Positions 17,828 through 26,304 of a stretch of 64,000 nt of DNA are shown piece by piece. The translations under genes and the position numbers were made by a program. Source of the stretch: Flavobacterium sp. SUN052. Its GTDB lineage: Bacteria; Bacteroidota; Bacteroidia; Flavobacteriales; Flavobacteriaceae. The notes beneath the pieces are model-generated. The model did no database searches. It was not told the origin of the DNA and saw nothing but the letters and a program-made list of their open reading frames with translations. Position 1 is the stretch's first letter, and every line of letters starts with the position of its first letter. Location: NCBI RefSeq assembly GCF_028867935.1, contig NZ_JAPQNS010000012.1:62001-126000 (forward strand), read 5' to 3'.

Positions 17828-18877
17828 CTACTTTTCCTTGCCTGCCAATTGCCCGCAGGCTGCGTCGATGTCTTTACCCCGACTCCGACGAACGTTTACG
17901 ATGACACCCCGGCTGTCTAAAAATCCGGCGAATTTATCGAGAGTTTGTGGATCGGTGTTGGTAAAATTGGCCTCCGCAATAGGGTTGTATTCAATGATGT
18001 TAACCTTAGCCGGAACCCGTTTTGTGAATTCCCACAACTCCTTGGCATCCTGCAAGGTATCATTGAAATTATAAAAAACAATGTACTCAAAAGTAACTCG
18101 GGTACCGGTTTTCCGATAGAAATAATTGAGCGATTCAGCCAAATTCTGGAGCGAGTTGCTTTCGTTGATTGGCATAATCTGATCCCGTTTTAGATCATTT
18201 GCAGCGTGGAGTGAAAGTGCCAGATTGAATTTTACTTCATCGTCCCCCAACTGCTTAATCATCTTGGCGATACCGGCCGTAGAAACCGTAATTCGCTTCG
18301 GCGACATACCCAAACCATCTGGCGAGGTAATGCGGTCTACCGATTCCAATACATTTTTATAATTCAACAGGGGCTCGCCCATGCCCATATAAACGATGTT
18401 TGTAAGAGGGGCGTCGAAGGTGGTTTTGGCTTGCCGGTCAATGGCCACTACCTGATCGTAAATCTCAGCTGCGTCGAGGTTGCGTTTACGATCCATATAA
18501 CCCGTTGCACAGAATTTGCAGGTCAGCGAGCACCCCACCTGACTCGATACACAGGCCGTCATCCGGTCCTGATCATCAGACCGGAGCGATGGAATCAATA
18601 CACCCTCAACCAGATTTCCGTCGAACAACCGGAACGACGATTTGATGGTGCCGTCGTTGCTACGTTGCTCGGTCGAGACGGTTAACGGACGAATATCAAA
18701 CGCACCTTCCAGCTTCTCACGCAAGTGTAACGACAAATTGCTCATCTGCCCAAACGTGTGCGCCGACTTTTTCCAAAGCCATTCATGCACCTGTTTGGCC
18801 CGAAAGCCCTGCTCGCCATTTTGCGTGAACCAGTCTTTGAGTTGCGCGGCTGTAAGTTTACGGATGTCGGTTTTCAT
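17828..18877 (-). CDS. rlmN: Dual-specificity 23S rRNA A2503 / tRNA A37 C2-methyltransferase RlmN
   Basis: A 349-residue radical SAM methyltransferase. The 4Fe-4S cysteines are C116, C120 and C123 (CSLTCKFC), and the conserved C-terminal cysteine that takes part in methyl transfer is C341 (DAACGQLAG). SAM-binding motifs GMGEPLLN and SLHAAND are present. The start overlaps the end of the cvpA-like gene by 20 bases, which points to translational coupling. Length and motifs are normal. Confidence 0.96.
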   Translation of the reverse strand: MKTDIRKLTAAQLKDWFTQNGEQGFRAKQVHEWLWKKSAHTFGQMSNLSLHLREKLEGAFDIRPLTVSTEQRSNDGTIKSSFRLFDGNLVEGVLIPSLRSDDQDRMTACVSSQVGCSLTCKFCATGYMDRKRNLDAAEIYDQVVAIDRQAKTTFDAPLTNIVYMGMGEPLLNYKNVLESVDRITSPDGLGMSPKRITVSTAGIAKMIKQLGDDEVKFNLALSLHAANDLKRDQIMPINESNSLQNLAESLNYFYRKTGTRVTFEYIVFYNFNDTLQDAKELWEFTKRVPAKVNIIEYNPIAEANFTNTDPQTLDKFAGFLDSRGVIVNVRRSRGKDIDAACGQLAGKEK

Positions 18878-19388
18878 TAAATCTTTTTCCAGCTTCTAAT
18901 CCCTTTGGTACCCAAACAGCGGCAACGTCCATTACTTTGGGCGCAACTGGCCGAATCAGAGGATATAAGCGTGTGTCTTTTGTTTGTTGAGGGGGCATCT
19001 GAACGCCCATATAACTGAACAACCAGAGCATCACACTAATTCCAAAGACCCACGTAAAGATACCCATAGCCGCTCCCGCCAGTCGGTCGAAACTACCCAG
19101 CAACGTTTGGCGAAGTGTTTGCCGGAGTGAATAGCCCATGCGGTTGATCATGAACACAACCGGGAAGAAAATGAGTGAAAAGCCCATCCACGGCAAAAAC
19201 TTGCGGGCCAGATCGCGGCTGATATAGGGTGATAGCAAATCGATGCCGAACCCGAGAAACTTCAGCCCAACCACCATAGCCACCACAAACGCAATCACAG
19301 CTATAATCTCTACCAGCAGCCCCTTGCGGTACCCGTTCCAGGCGCCCCAAATGAGTGGTACGAGAATAAGAATGTCGAGGGTTTTCAT
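18858..19388 (-). CDS. CvpA family membrane protein
   Basis: A 176-residue protein with four predicted membrane helices (about 3-20, 24-48, 66-86 and 105-127) and the family feature DxxxxxPLxWGxxxGYRKGLL at its N-terminus. CvpA proteins are linked to colicin V production and envelope stress in E. coli; the molecular function is not settled. It is the first gene of a reverse-strand unit with rlmN and moxR-like. Confidence 0.85.
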   Translation of the reverse strand: MKTLDILILVPLIWGAWNGYRKGLLVEIIAVIAFVVAMVVGLKFLGFGIDLLSPYISRDLARKFLPWMGFSLIFFPVVFMINRMGYSLRQTLRQTLLGSFDRLAGAAMGIFTWVFGISVMLWLFSYMGVQMPPQQTKDTRLYPLIRPVAPKVMDVAAVWVPKGLEAGKRFNENRHP

Positions 19389-19390
19389 TA

Positions 19391-19466
19391 CAGTGTGCAG
19401 TGAACAGTGAGCAGCCAGCAGTGAAACAAGTAACTGTTTACTGTTGGCTGCTCACTGTTCACTGTA
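19391..19466. repeat. Inverted repeat built from CAGTGAACAGTGAGCAG words
   Basis: Left arm 19398-19417 and right arm 19445-19464 are perfect 20-base reverse complements. Each arm contains the word CAGTG(A/T) several times over (CAGTGTG, CAGTGAA, CAGTGAG, CAGTGAAA). It fills the gap between cvpA and yqeY, both on the reverse strand. Confidence 0.85.
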
Positions 19467-19911
19467 GAAGTGATTTAACCATAACCGAAACCGCCTTGCC
19501 TTCGGCCAAACCGGCGAGTTCTTTGGTAGCAACGCCCATCACTTTACCCATATCAGAGGGGGCTTTGGCTCCCACGCGGGCAATGATTTCCTGAATTTTA
19601 GCTTTGAGCTCGTCTTCGGATAACTGCTTTGGTAGGTATTTCTCGATGACGGCGATTTCGGCTTCCTCAGTAGCCAGCAGATCGGCGCGGTTTTGCTGAC
19701 GAAAAATATCAGCGGAGTCTTTACGCTGCTTAACGGCTTTGGTCAGCAGTTTCATTTCGTCTTCTGGTTTGAGACCGTCTGCTCCGGCACCTTCTTTGGT
19801 TTCTTCGAGCAGAATCATCGACTTAACAGCCCGCAAAGCGCGAAGTCGGTCGGTTTCTCTTGCCAGCATGGCCTGCTTAATATCGGCGTCGATTTGTTGT
19901 TTGAGCGACAT
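19459..19911 (-). CDS. GatB/YqeY domain protein
   Basis: A 150-residue YqeY-like protein. I place the start at 19911 (MSLKQQIDADIKQAML) since homologues begin there; the open frame runs 54 codons further upstream, but those codons are made of the intergenic repeat (HFHSFALLLFHF). The helical N-terminal domain and C-terminal YqeY domain (AKAPSDMGKVMGVATKELAG) are complete. The family shares a domain with the GatB tail, which binds tRNA; a tRNA-related role is suspected but not established. Confidence 0.9.
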   Translation of the reverse strand: MSLKQQIDADIKQAMLARETDRLRALRAVKSMILLEETKEGAGADGLKPEDEMKLLTKAVKQRKDSADIFRQQNRADLLATEEAEIAVIEKYLPKQLSEDELKAKIQEIIARVGAKAPSDMGKVMGVATKELAGLAEGKAVSVMVKSLLQ

Positions 19912-19920
19912 GGGGTAAAA

Positions 19921-20022
19921 GTGAAAGAGTAAAAGTGCGAAAGAGTGAAAGTGCGATGGTCCAGAAAACACGCAGAAAAGAGCTCTACCTTGACGACTGC
20001 TCTTCCGCACTTTCACTCTTTC
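19921..20022. repeat. Inverted repeat built from GAAAGAGTGAAAGTGCG words in a divergent promoter gap
   Basis: The left arm holds two near copies of an 18-base unit (19921-19938 and 19939-19956); the second is perfectly complementary over 17 bases (19939-19955) to 20006-20022. It separates the divergent yqeY and dinB-like genes, so it cannot be only a terminator. Confidence 0.85.
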
Positions 20023-20082
20023 CACAAAGGTACTACTTTTGATAAGGGCTTGCCAAATGGCCTTGCCGAACACTCACGAATC

Positions 20083-20622
20083 ATGCACATGGCCATTCCT
20101 GAACTTCAACAACACCTCAACGACCGGTGCAACGCATTTCTTTCGTTTGCCGAGCCTCTAACCGGTGAGCAGTTTTTTGCTCCACTGGACGGCGATAAAT
20201 GGTCTGTCGCAGAGAATCTCCAGCACCTTTACCTCAGCGCCCGGCCTGTGGCAAGGATACTGGCTGGCCCACATGAGTTTTTAGCGCAGTTTGGCAAACC
20301 CACCCAACCGTCGCGTTCTTATGGGCAATTACTGGCCGACTATAAACAAACCTTACGCGAAACGGGCATCAAAGCGCCCGTCAGTATGGTGGGCCGCGCC
20401 GAAGACCTTGCCGATCGGAGTGCGGTGATAGACCGATTTGTTCAAGCGCATCAGGGGGTGGCTTATGCTCTAAGCAATTGGACAGACGATGAACTCGAAG
20501 CCTATTACATTCCACATCCGGCGCTGGGACTACTGACCGTTCGCGAAATGGTCTATTTCACCATTCTGCACGTTGATCACCATCTGAACTTGACGAGGGA
20601 GCGGCTTACGGAACAACGATAA
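20083..20622 (+). CDS. DinB family protein
   Basis: A 179-residue protein with the DinB/YfiT four-helix bundle layout. I chose the ATG at 20083 (MHMAIPELQQHL); the frame is open for 46 more codons upstream, but these come from the intergenic repeat. Conserved family positions include the N-terminal helix ending WSVAENLQHLYLS and the C-terminal TILHVDHHLNLTRE, which carries the HxxxH metal ligands together with the first helix His. DinB-like proteins are often thiol-dependent metalloenzymes; the substrate is unknown. Confidence 0.8.
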   Translation: MHMAIPELQQHLNDRCNAFLSFAEPLTGEQFFAPLDGDKWSVAENLQHLYLSARPVARILAGPHEFLAQFGKPTQPSRSYGQLLADYKQTLRETGIKAPVSMVGRAEDLADRSAVIDRFVQAHQGVAYALSNWTDDELEAYYIPHPALGLLTVREMVYFTILHVDHHLNLTRERLTEQR

Positions 20623-20699
20623 CGGAGATACTAAGCAAGTAATTCAGCGCAAATCCGGTGCATCTCCGCAAACAACACGGTCAGCCATTGCGGTTCTAT

Positions 20700-20707
20700 T
20701 ACCTTTG
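20700..20707 (+). promoter_or_regulatory. Candidate -7 element for engB
   Basis: TACCTTTG is an exact TAnnTTTG match, 27 bases before the engB start. No clear -33 element is seen. Confidence 0.45.
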
Positions 20708-20733
20708 CAGTCAGAGTCAACCCCGAATGCGTT

Positions 20734-21366
20734 ATGCAAGTAAAATCCGCTGAATTTCTCGTTAGTAATACCGATCTGGATAAATGCCCCCGTCCCGACA
20801 AACCAGAGTATGCCTTTATTGGTCGCTCCAACGTCGGGAAATCGTCGCTGATTAATATGCTGGTGAGTCGGCATGGGCTGGCAAAAACGTCGGGGACGCC
20901 GGGAAAAACGCAGCTTATCAATCACTTTCTCATCAATAAAGAGTGGTATCTGGTCGATTTGCCGGGTTACGGATACGCACAGGTAGGCAAAGGCACCCGC
21001 GCTGGTTTCGCCCGCATGATCGACGCATACCTGACAACTCGCCCCAATCTACTCTGTACGTTTGTGCTGGTCGATGGGCGAATTGCCCCTCAGAAAATTG
21101 ACCTTGATTTCATAACCCGTCTGGGCGAGCAGGGCATTCCGTTCGTAATTGTGTTTACGAAAACTGAAAAACTCAAGTCGGGCGGATTGCAGAATATTCA
21201 GGACCGCTACAAAGAATCGCTGAAAGAAATGGGTTGGGATGAGATTCCCCAGATGTTTCTGACATCAGCCTCTTCGCGGGCCGGTCAAAAAGAACTGTTG
21301 GATTTTATCGAACCGTTGAATAGGGAGTTCGAGCCACCGAAGTTGCCGGGCGACAGACTAATTTAA
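20734..21366 (+). CDS. engB: Ribosome biogenesis GTPase EngB/YihA
   Basis: A 210-residue TRAFAC-class GTPase. G1 GRSNVGKSS is at 30-38, the switch region SGTPGKTQ at 53-60, G3 DLPGYG at 75-80 and G4 TKTEK near 151-155. The family (YsxC/YihA) takes part in late assembly of the large ribosomal subunit. Start, length and motifs are standard. It is convergent with the transglycosylase gene that follows, with only 14 bases between them. Confidence 0.95.
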   Translation: MQVKSAEFLVSNTDLDKCPRPDKPEYAFIGRSNVGKSSLINMLVSRHGLAKTSGTPGKTQLINHFLINKEWYLVDLPGYGYAQVGKGTRAGFARMIDAYLTTRPNLLCTFVLVDGRIAPQKIDLDFITRLGEQGIPFVIVFTKTEKLKSGGLQNIQDRYKESLKEMGWDEIPQMFLTSASSRAGQKELLDFIEPLNREFEPPKLPGDRLI

Positions 21367-21380
21367 GCCTTCTGTGCCGC

Positions 21381-22592
21381 TTACTGCACTTTCCAGCTCA
21401 CTTCCCAATCGGCTTTGACCGTTTTGGGAAGGGTTATACCCGCCAGACCGGTGTTAGGATTCATGGCCAAAAGCGTAACCGGAACTACCGCTTTTGAAAC
21501 CGACGAAACTAGTTTGGTTGCCCGTAGGTACACAATGCCCCGTGCGTCAACATCATCGACCAGGGCGTAGAGCACATCGCCCGCTTTGAATTCGTCTTCG
21601 GCAATGGTTACGTCCTGCGTAAGTTTAAAGGACCATCGTTCACCCACTTTGGGTTTTCCAGCCTTCAGCAAGCGGGCCGTCACGTCGGCAGCAAACTCAC
21701 CCGACGATACTTTTGTGTTTTCAGACAATAGCCGTACCAGCACACTGTCCATCACAACGGCTTCAGAGCGCGTTGTCGCAAATGGGTCGTTTCCAACGGG
21801 GCTTCCTGTCAGTTCGGGTTCGGTGTCGTTGAGCCAACCCATGCGTCGGGCCTGGGCACGTTCCTGCTCGTACGGGTTGCCTGCCGAGGCCAGTAAACCG
21901 CCATCGGCCATACCGGCGTAGTAGTTCGCCCGATTAAACAGCTCTTTCATAGCCAACGCCCGGTAGAGATAGTAGCCGGTTTCTTCGTTCAGCGTAAGCG
22001 CGTAATAATCGCGGTGGCCAGCCCGGCGTACTTTATTTTCGATCATGCCAATACCACCGTTATAAGCGGCTGCCACGAGCGTCCAAGAGCCTAGTTTTTT
22101 ATGCAGGAATTTGATGTAGCGGGCCGCTGCTTCAGTCGATTTGCGCAGGTCTTTGCGTTCATCGTTGGGTCCGTCGATTTTCAGGCCCATGTCGCGGGCG
22201 GTCTCATCCATAAACTGCCAGTATCCTACTGCGCCAGCGCTCGAAACGGCATCGGCTTTCCAGTTGCTCTCGATCAGAGGAATGAATTTGAAATCGTTGG
22301 GGACGTTGTGCTTGGCCAGAATCGGCTCAATAACGGCAAAATAAGGCTGTGAGCGTTGTTTCAGACTGTTTACATGCTTCAGGTATCCGCCATTACCCGC
22401 CAGGGCTACGGCTAACTTCAGCGAGACAGCCGCCTGCTCAGTTGGGACCATTTCACCGCTGAAGTGCATTCGCCCGGCTGAAGTTGTAACAGGGCGAGTC
22501 TTTTGAGCCTGAACTGGATTAAATACAATAAAGCAATTTATAAAAATGTTTATTGTGAGCCAGTTACAAATCTCTTTTCTTTGGTTTACCAC
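21381..22592 (-). CDS. Lytic transglycosylase (MltD/Slt-like), paralogue 1
   Basis: A 403-residue periplasmic enzyme that cleaves the MurNAc-GlcNAc bond of peptidoglycan. A signal peptide (about 1-30, ending VQAQ) precedes the SLT domain (about 85-230), with catalytic Glu108 (IPLIESNW), GAVGYWQFM and the AAYNGG motif. A C-terminal beta domain of about 100 residues (WSFKLTQDVTI to WEVSWKVQ) replaces the LysM repeats normally found in MltD; paralogue 2 has the same domain. It is the last gene of a reverse-strand block. Confidence 0.88.
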   Translation of the reverse strand: MVNQRKEICNWLTINIFINCFIVFNPVQAQKTRPVTTSAGRMHFSGEMVPTEQAAVSLKLAVALAGNGGYLKHVNSLKQRSQPYFAVIEPILAKHNVPNDFKFIPLIESNWKADAVSSAGAVGYWQFMDETARDMGLKIDGPNDERKDLRKSTEAAARYIKFLHKKLGSWTLVAAAYNGGIGMIENKVRRAGHRDYYALTLNEETGYYLYRALAMKELFNRANYYAGMADGGLLASAGNPYEQERAQARRMGWLNDTEPELTGSPVGNDPFATTRSEAVVMDSVLVRLLSENTKVSSGEFAADVTARLLKAGKPKVGERWSFKLTQDVTIAEDEFKAGDVLYALVDDVDARGIVYLRATKLVSSVSKAVVPVTLLAMNPNTGLAGITLPKTVKADWEVSWKVQ

Positions 22593-22654
22593 ACTTATTG
22601 GGTTTGGTTGAACATAGACTCAACGAGAACAAGGGGAGAGTTTGTATAGTTCGA

Positions 22655-23863
22655 TTACATTACCTTCCAGGTGGATATCCAGCCCGCTTTCACCTGTTCC
22701 ATATCAGGCAGGTAAATGCCAATGCGTCCGGTTGACGCGTCAACGGCAGCAAGCGTCAAATCATACGTTTCCCGGTTGCTTTTTGAGTACAATTTTTCTC
22801 CTCGCAGAAAAACTTTGTTGGTTTTTGGGTCAATGTCCTCCACAATCGCATAAAGCACATCGCCCTGATCAACCGATTTACCGTCGGCCATGCCGTCGAG
22901 GGTTAAATGAAATACCCAAACCTGCCCCCGCTTTAAAATACCAGCCTCCGCTAAACGAGCTTTGATACCACCCCGAAACACATCGGCAGCGTTGGGCAAT
23001 GGCATTTCCTGTGGACGTTGCGTAGCGTCTGATTTCACCACAACAGGCTCTTCAACAGCGGCTTGCGTCGCGTTTATCAAGTCCGAATCTGCCAACAGTG
23101 GTTTTTCGGGGTCGGCCGGAAGCGCTACTTTAGGGAGAGGTTCACTAAGGGTTTTCCAGACATCGAGGGGCAATACATACCGATAGCTGGTGTAATTGTC
23201 GAAGAGCTCTTTGAAGGCCAAAATCCGGTAGAGGTATTTGCCCGTTTCGGCGTTCAATCGGAGATAGTAATAGTCGCGCTCGCGTTGCCGCCGAATGCTC
23301 GATAGAAGATTACCTATTCCGTTGTTGTAAGCCGCAGCGGCCAATGTCCACGAGCCAAGTTTAGCATGCAAGAACCGAAGATACCGACAGGCGGCATCAG
23401 TTGATTTTAGCAAATGTTGCCGCTCGTCGTATTGACTCTCAACGGTCAGACCCAGTTCGCGGGCGGTTCCAGGCATCAATTGCCAGTAACCTACTGCTCC
23501 GGCCGACGACACCGCTTCGGCCCGCAACGCACTCTCCACTAAAGGTAAGTATTTGAAATCGGCCGGGATTTTGTACCGAGCCATAATTGGCTCGATCACC
23601 GGAAAGAACGCGGAAGCGCGTTGCCGAATCTCGTATAAAGCTCGATTGTAATTGGTATTTTTCACTAACGCCGACACCAGCCGACGGGCTACGGTCTCTT
23701 CATGAACAGGTACGGCTTCTCCGCAGAAATAAACGGGCGGGAGATTCGCCCAGGCCGATTTGTCATCCTCAGACACTGTAGCGTGCCCTGCACCGTCGGC
23801 AACTGCATACGACAAGCGCATGCTGGCCAGGCCGACCATCATCAACACCAAAAACTTTTTCAT
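22655..23863 (-). CDS. Lytic transglycosylase (MltD/Slt-like), paralogue 2
   Basis: A 402-residue paralogue of its neighbour. The signal peptide ends near residue 22, a short YFCGEAVPV motif follows, then the SLT domain with catalytic Glu110 (LPLVESAL), GAVGYWQLM and AAYNNG. The C-terminal domain (WVFHLTLDG to WISTWKVM) matches that of paralogue 1 and has the same GDVLYA motif. The YFCGE motif is shared with paralogue 3. Peptidoglycan cleavage is well supported; the division of labour among the three is unknown. Confidence 0.88.
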   Translation of the reverse strand: MKKFLVLMMVGLASMRLSYAVADGAGHATVSEDDKSAWANLPPVYFCGEAVPVHEETVARRLVSALVKNTNYNRALYEIRQRASAFFPVIEPIMARYKIPADFKYLPLVESALRAEAVSSAGAVGYWQLMPGTARELGLTVESQYDERQHLLKSTDAACRYLRFLHAKLGSWTLAAAAYNNGIGNLLSSIRRQRERDYYYLRLNAETGKYLYRILAFKELFDNYTSYRYVLPLDVWKTLSEPLPKVALPADPEKPLLADSDLINATQAAVEEPVVVKSDATQRPQEMPLPNAADVFRGGIKARLAEAGILKRGQVWVFHLTLDGMADGKSVDQGDVLYAIVEDIDPKTNKVFLRGEKLYSKSNRETYDLTLAAVDASTGRIGIYLPDMEQVKAGWISTWKVM

Positions 23864-24023
23864 CGTTACGGAAGATCCGTTCCTCTCTTATGGATTAGGT
23901 AGTACCCCATGAGTCGATTAAGACCCAGGAATACTCTACTAACTTAGACGATGAACAAACCGATGCGTAACAAGATGATCAGTACATAATTTGTTTTGAA
24001 CAATTTTGAGGATTACTCCAGCT

Positions 24024-26204
24024 TTATCTTGCAGAAACCGGCTTTGCATTTTCAGCAATATCCACATCCTTGGCAACCTCAGGCCGGAGTATAGCCCAAT
24101 GAAATCGGAGTTTATCGTTTTCTGCTGGTGTGCCACCTTTTTGCTCACTCAGGTGTACCAGCGGCATGTCCTTATAGATCGGACGGGTTATGGCAACAAC
24201 GGCATCCCAATGAGTAAGCGCCTGTTTTAAATGCTTCACAGCAATCTTCTTCTGATCTGCCTGGCCTGTTAAACGGTAGGTTTGCAAAGCAACAGCTCCC
24301 TTTAGTTTTTCGGCCAGGTGAAGGCCCAGATTAGCCCAAACCTGCACGTCGGCTACTTCATATTGCAAAGATCGATTCGCTGATGTTTTGATAGATTTTA
24401 TCAATTCCAGTGCTTTCCGACAATCACGCTCCAGCATACTAGCCAATATGGGTGGTGTAATTTTCCCTTTATCAAATGTCCCACCTGCTATAGTCGTTTT
24501 CACGTAATCAGCTACCGAAACATAGGTCGGGTCCAGCGTTGCCTGCGTGATCTGCTGGTTTACCGATATATACGACACATTTTTGACGGCATCGTGCGCC
24601 ATCATCCCCTCACTATAGAGCGAGAAATCCCAGGTAAAATCAAAGGCAGAGGCCAACCGAAGTGGTGTTGATGAAGCCAGCGCATAGGCTTCGAGCAGGC
24701 GAGTTGCCGACGGACCATAACGCCGGACGAACTCGGCCTTAAACACAGCGTCTGTTGTAGCTGGGTTATACAGTAACCGTCCCCAAAGCTTGTAAAATAA
24801 CCATTGCCGCTCAAAGGCGTATTTCCAATCAACGGAACCGCCGGGCGTAGTGAAGTAATCTTTGGCAGGAATGTACGTTTCAGAACCCAGAAAATACCCT
24901 CCTACATACGACTGGTTGTTGGCGGCTATGTGTGCCCTGACAAAATCGGGGACACCCCACCGTAGACAAAAGAAATCTTCGTTACGGGCCGTCCAGGTGA
25001 TTTTGTACGCTGTTGGGTCGGGTTTAAAATAGGTATCATACAGCTTTCCTCCGTGCACTTTTACCAGCGTAGGCGTTGAGTGGGCGTGCGACCAGTTGTA
25101 TTTCAGATCGGCCCAGATTGGCCCTTCAATAAAGTCCAGGGCGCCTTCGCTCTCAATGGATTTTCGGGTGAGTTTTTCGGTGTCGACGCTGGTTATACCT
25201 AGAGAGCCTGTTGTGCTGGAAAATGGAATGCGGTGAATGAGTTTGGTTTTTCGGTTAGCCTGCCGCATACCGTCAATAATAGTTGCCTTCATCCAGTCTT
25301 CACGTTGTTGCGGAGTCATACCACCCATTCCCTCGCCCAACGTCAACCCAAAACCTGTCAGGTCGGGGTATTCACGAAGAACCTGCGTAACACACTCCCG
25401 CGTGTACCGTTTGACAATTGCCGACGTATCGCCGTCGATAAAATGGCGATGCTCCAGGTTGTTCAAGGCCGGATTAACATTGTAGGCTTTCGAGAACTCA
25501 GGACTGGTGAAGATGTTGAACGGAATCAGATACGTATCAATGGCCCGCTCCTTAGCCATGCGGAAAATGGTTCTGAAAAGAGTTTGCCATTCGCGCATTT
25601 GCTGATCATTGAAAGGGGTAGCGGCCGGAAAATTGGTCGGCTTTATCATGAATGGATACGGGTGCAGGTTCCATATGCTCAGCGCGTTGAAGCGGTTAGC
25701 CACCATCATGTCCAAGAATGCCCGCCAGTACAGCGTATCCCGACAGGTTTCGTAGTGAAGATCGAGGGCGTAACTGTGCCGGTAGGTATCCCAGGGCAAG
25801 TCGAATTTGATGGCGCGCAAGGGCAGATGCGGTTTTTCACTTCGCGGGCTTATCTTCTCCAGCCCAACCCCATTCTGCAAATCCTCAACCAGCGAAAGGC
25901 AACCATAAATAAGGCCTCTGGCGTCGCCACCCGTTACCGTAAGTTGTTTACCCTGTTTGGCAATCGAATAGGCTTCGGCCCCAATTTCCTGCTTATTGGC
26001 AGCTAGCCGTATTGTGTATTGGGCAGTGGTTACCTGACTGGTCTCGACGGTATAGTTACGGGCTTCCAGTGCTTTTGTGAGCGCCTTTAGGGCGTAGATG
26101 CTTTGAGCAGAATGATCGGCTTGCTCAATCACCACTCGCTGAGCATTACTTTCAATATAAAAGCCAGCCCCAATCAACAATAGACTCAGAAGTTTCTTTT
26201 TCAT
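24024..26204 (-). CDS. Secreted glycoside hydrolase, alpha-glucuronidase-like
   Basis: A 726-residue exported protein. After a signal peptide (about 1-21, SNAQ) comes a zincin-like N-terminal domain (about 22-130, with the usual LTVTGGDARGLIYGCLSLVEDL) as seen in GH20 and GH67 families, then a TIM-barrel region (about 135-480, with SIWNLHPYPFMI, FGLTLGEGMGG, SYVGGYFLGSE) and a helical C-terminal part. The GH20 His-x-Gly-Gly-Asp-Glu motif is absent; the Glu in TLGEGMGG is a candidate acid. I favour the alpha-glucuronidase-like superfamily with uncertain substrate. The gene sits between transglycosylase paralogues 2 and 3. Confidence 0.6.
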   Translation of the reverse strand: MKKKLLSLLLIGAGFYIESNAQRVVIEQADHSAQSIYALKALTKALEARNYTVETSQVTTAQYTIRLAANKQEIGAEAYSIAKQGKQLTVTGGDARGLIYGCLSLVEDLQNGVGLEKISPRSEKPHLPLRAIKFDLPWDTYRHSYALDLHYETCRDTLYWRAFLDMMVANRFNALSIWNLHPYPFMIKPTNFPAATPFNDQQMREWQTLFRTIFRMAKERAIDTYLIPFNIFTSPEFSKAYNVNPALNNLEHRHFIDGDTSAIVKRYTRECVTQVLREYPDLTGFGLTLGEGMGGMTPQQREDWMKATIIDGMRQANRKTKLIHRIPFSSTTGSLGITSVDTEKLTRKSIESEGALDFIEGPIWADLKYNWSHAHSTPTLVKVHGGKLYDTYFKPDPTAYKITWTARNEDFFCLRWGVPDFVRAHIAANNQSYVGGYFLGSETYIPAKDYFTTPGGSVDWKYAFERQWLFYKLWGRLLYNPATTDAVFKAEFVRRYGPSATRLLEAYALASSTPLRLASAFDFTWDFSLYSEGMMAHDAVKNVSYISVNQQITQATLDPTYVSVADYVKTTIAGGTFDKGKITPPILASMLERDCRKALELIKSIKTSANRSLQYEVADVQVWANLGLHLAEKLKGAVALQTYRLTGQADQKKIAVKHLKQALTHWDAVVAITRPIYKDMPLVHLSEQKGGTPAENDKLRFHWAILRPEVAKDVDIAENAKPVSAR

Positions 26205-26258
26205 TAGCTACACTGTTGTGGTTCAATAGATGGAGGAGTCTCAGGTGCCGACCAACAA

Positions 26259-26286
26259 AAAAGCACCCGATCTCTCAAGTGCTTTT
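26259..26286 (-). terminator. Terminator after lytic transglycosylase paralogue 3
   Basis: AAAAGCAC and GTGCTTTT form the stem; an A-run at 26257-26262 supplies the T-tract on the reverse strand. Confidence 0.75.
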
Positions 26287-26304
26287 CATTCGAATATCTA
26301 CTAC

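Noticed and set aside
19912..20073. YqeY start 54 codons upstream
   Set aside because: The extension is translated from the GAAAGAG repeat and lacks family similarity.
25233..26006. A 257-codon forward frame over the glycoside hydrolase gene
   Set aside because: Antisense shadow of the hydrolase; no start signal or motif.
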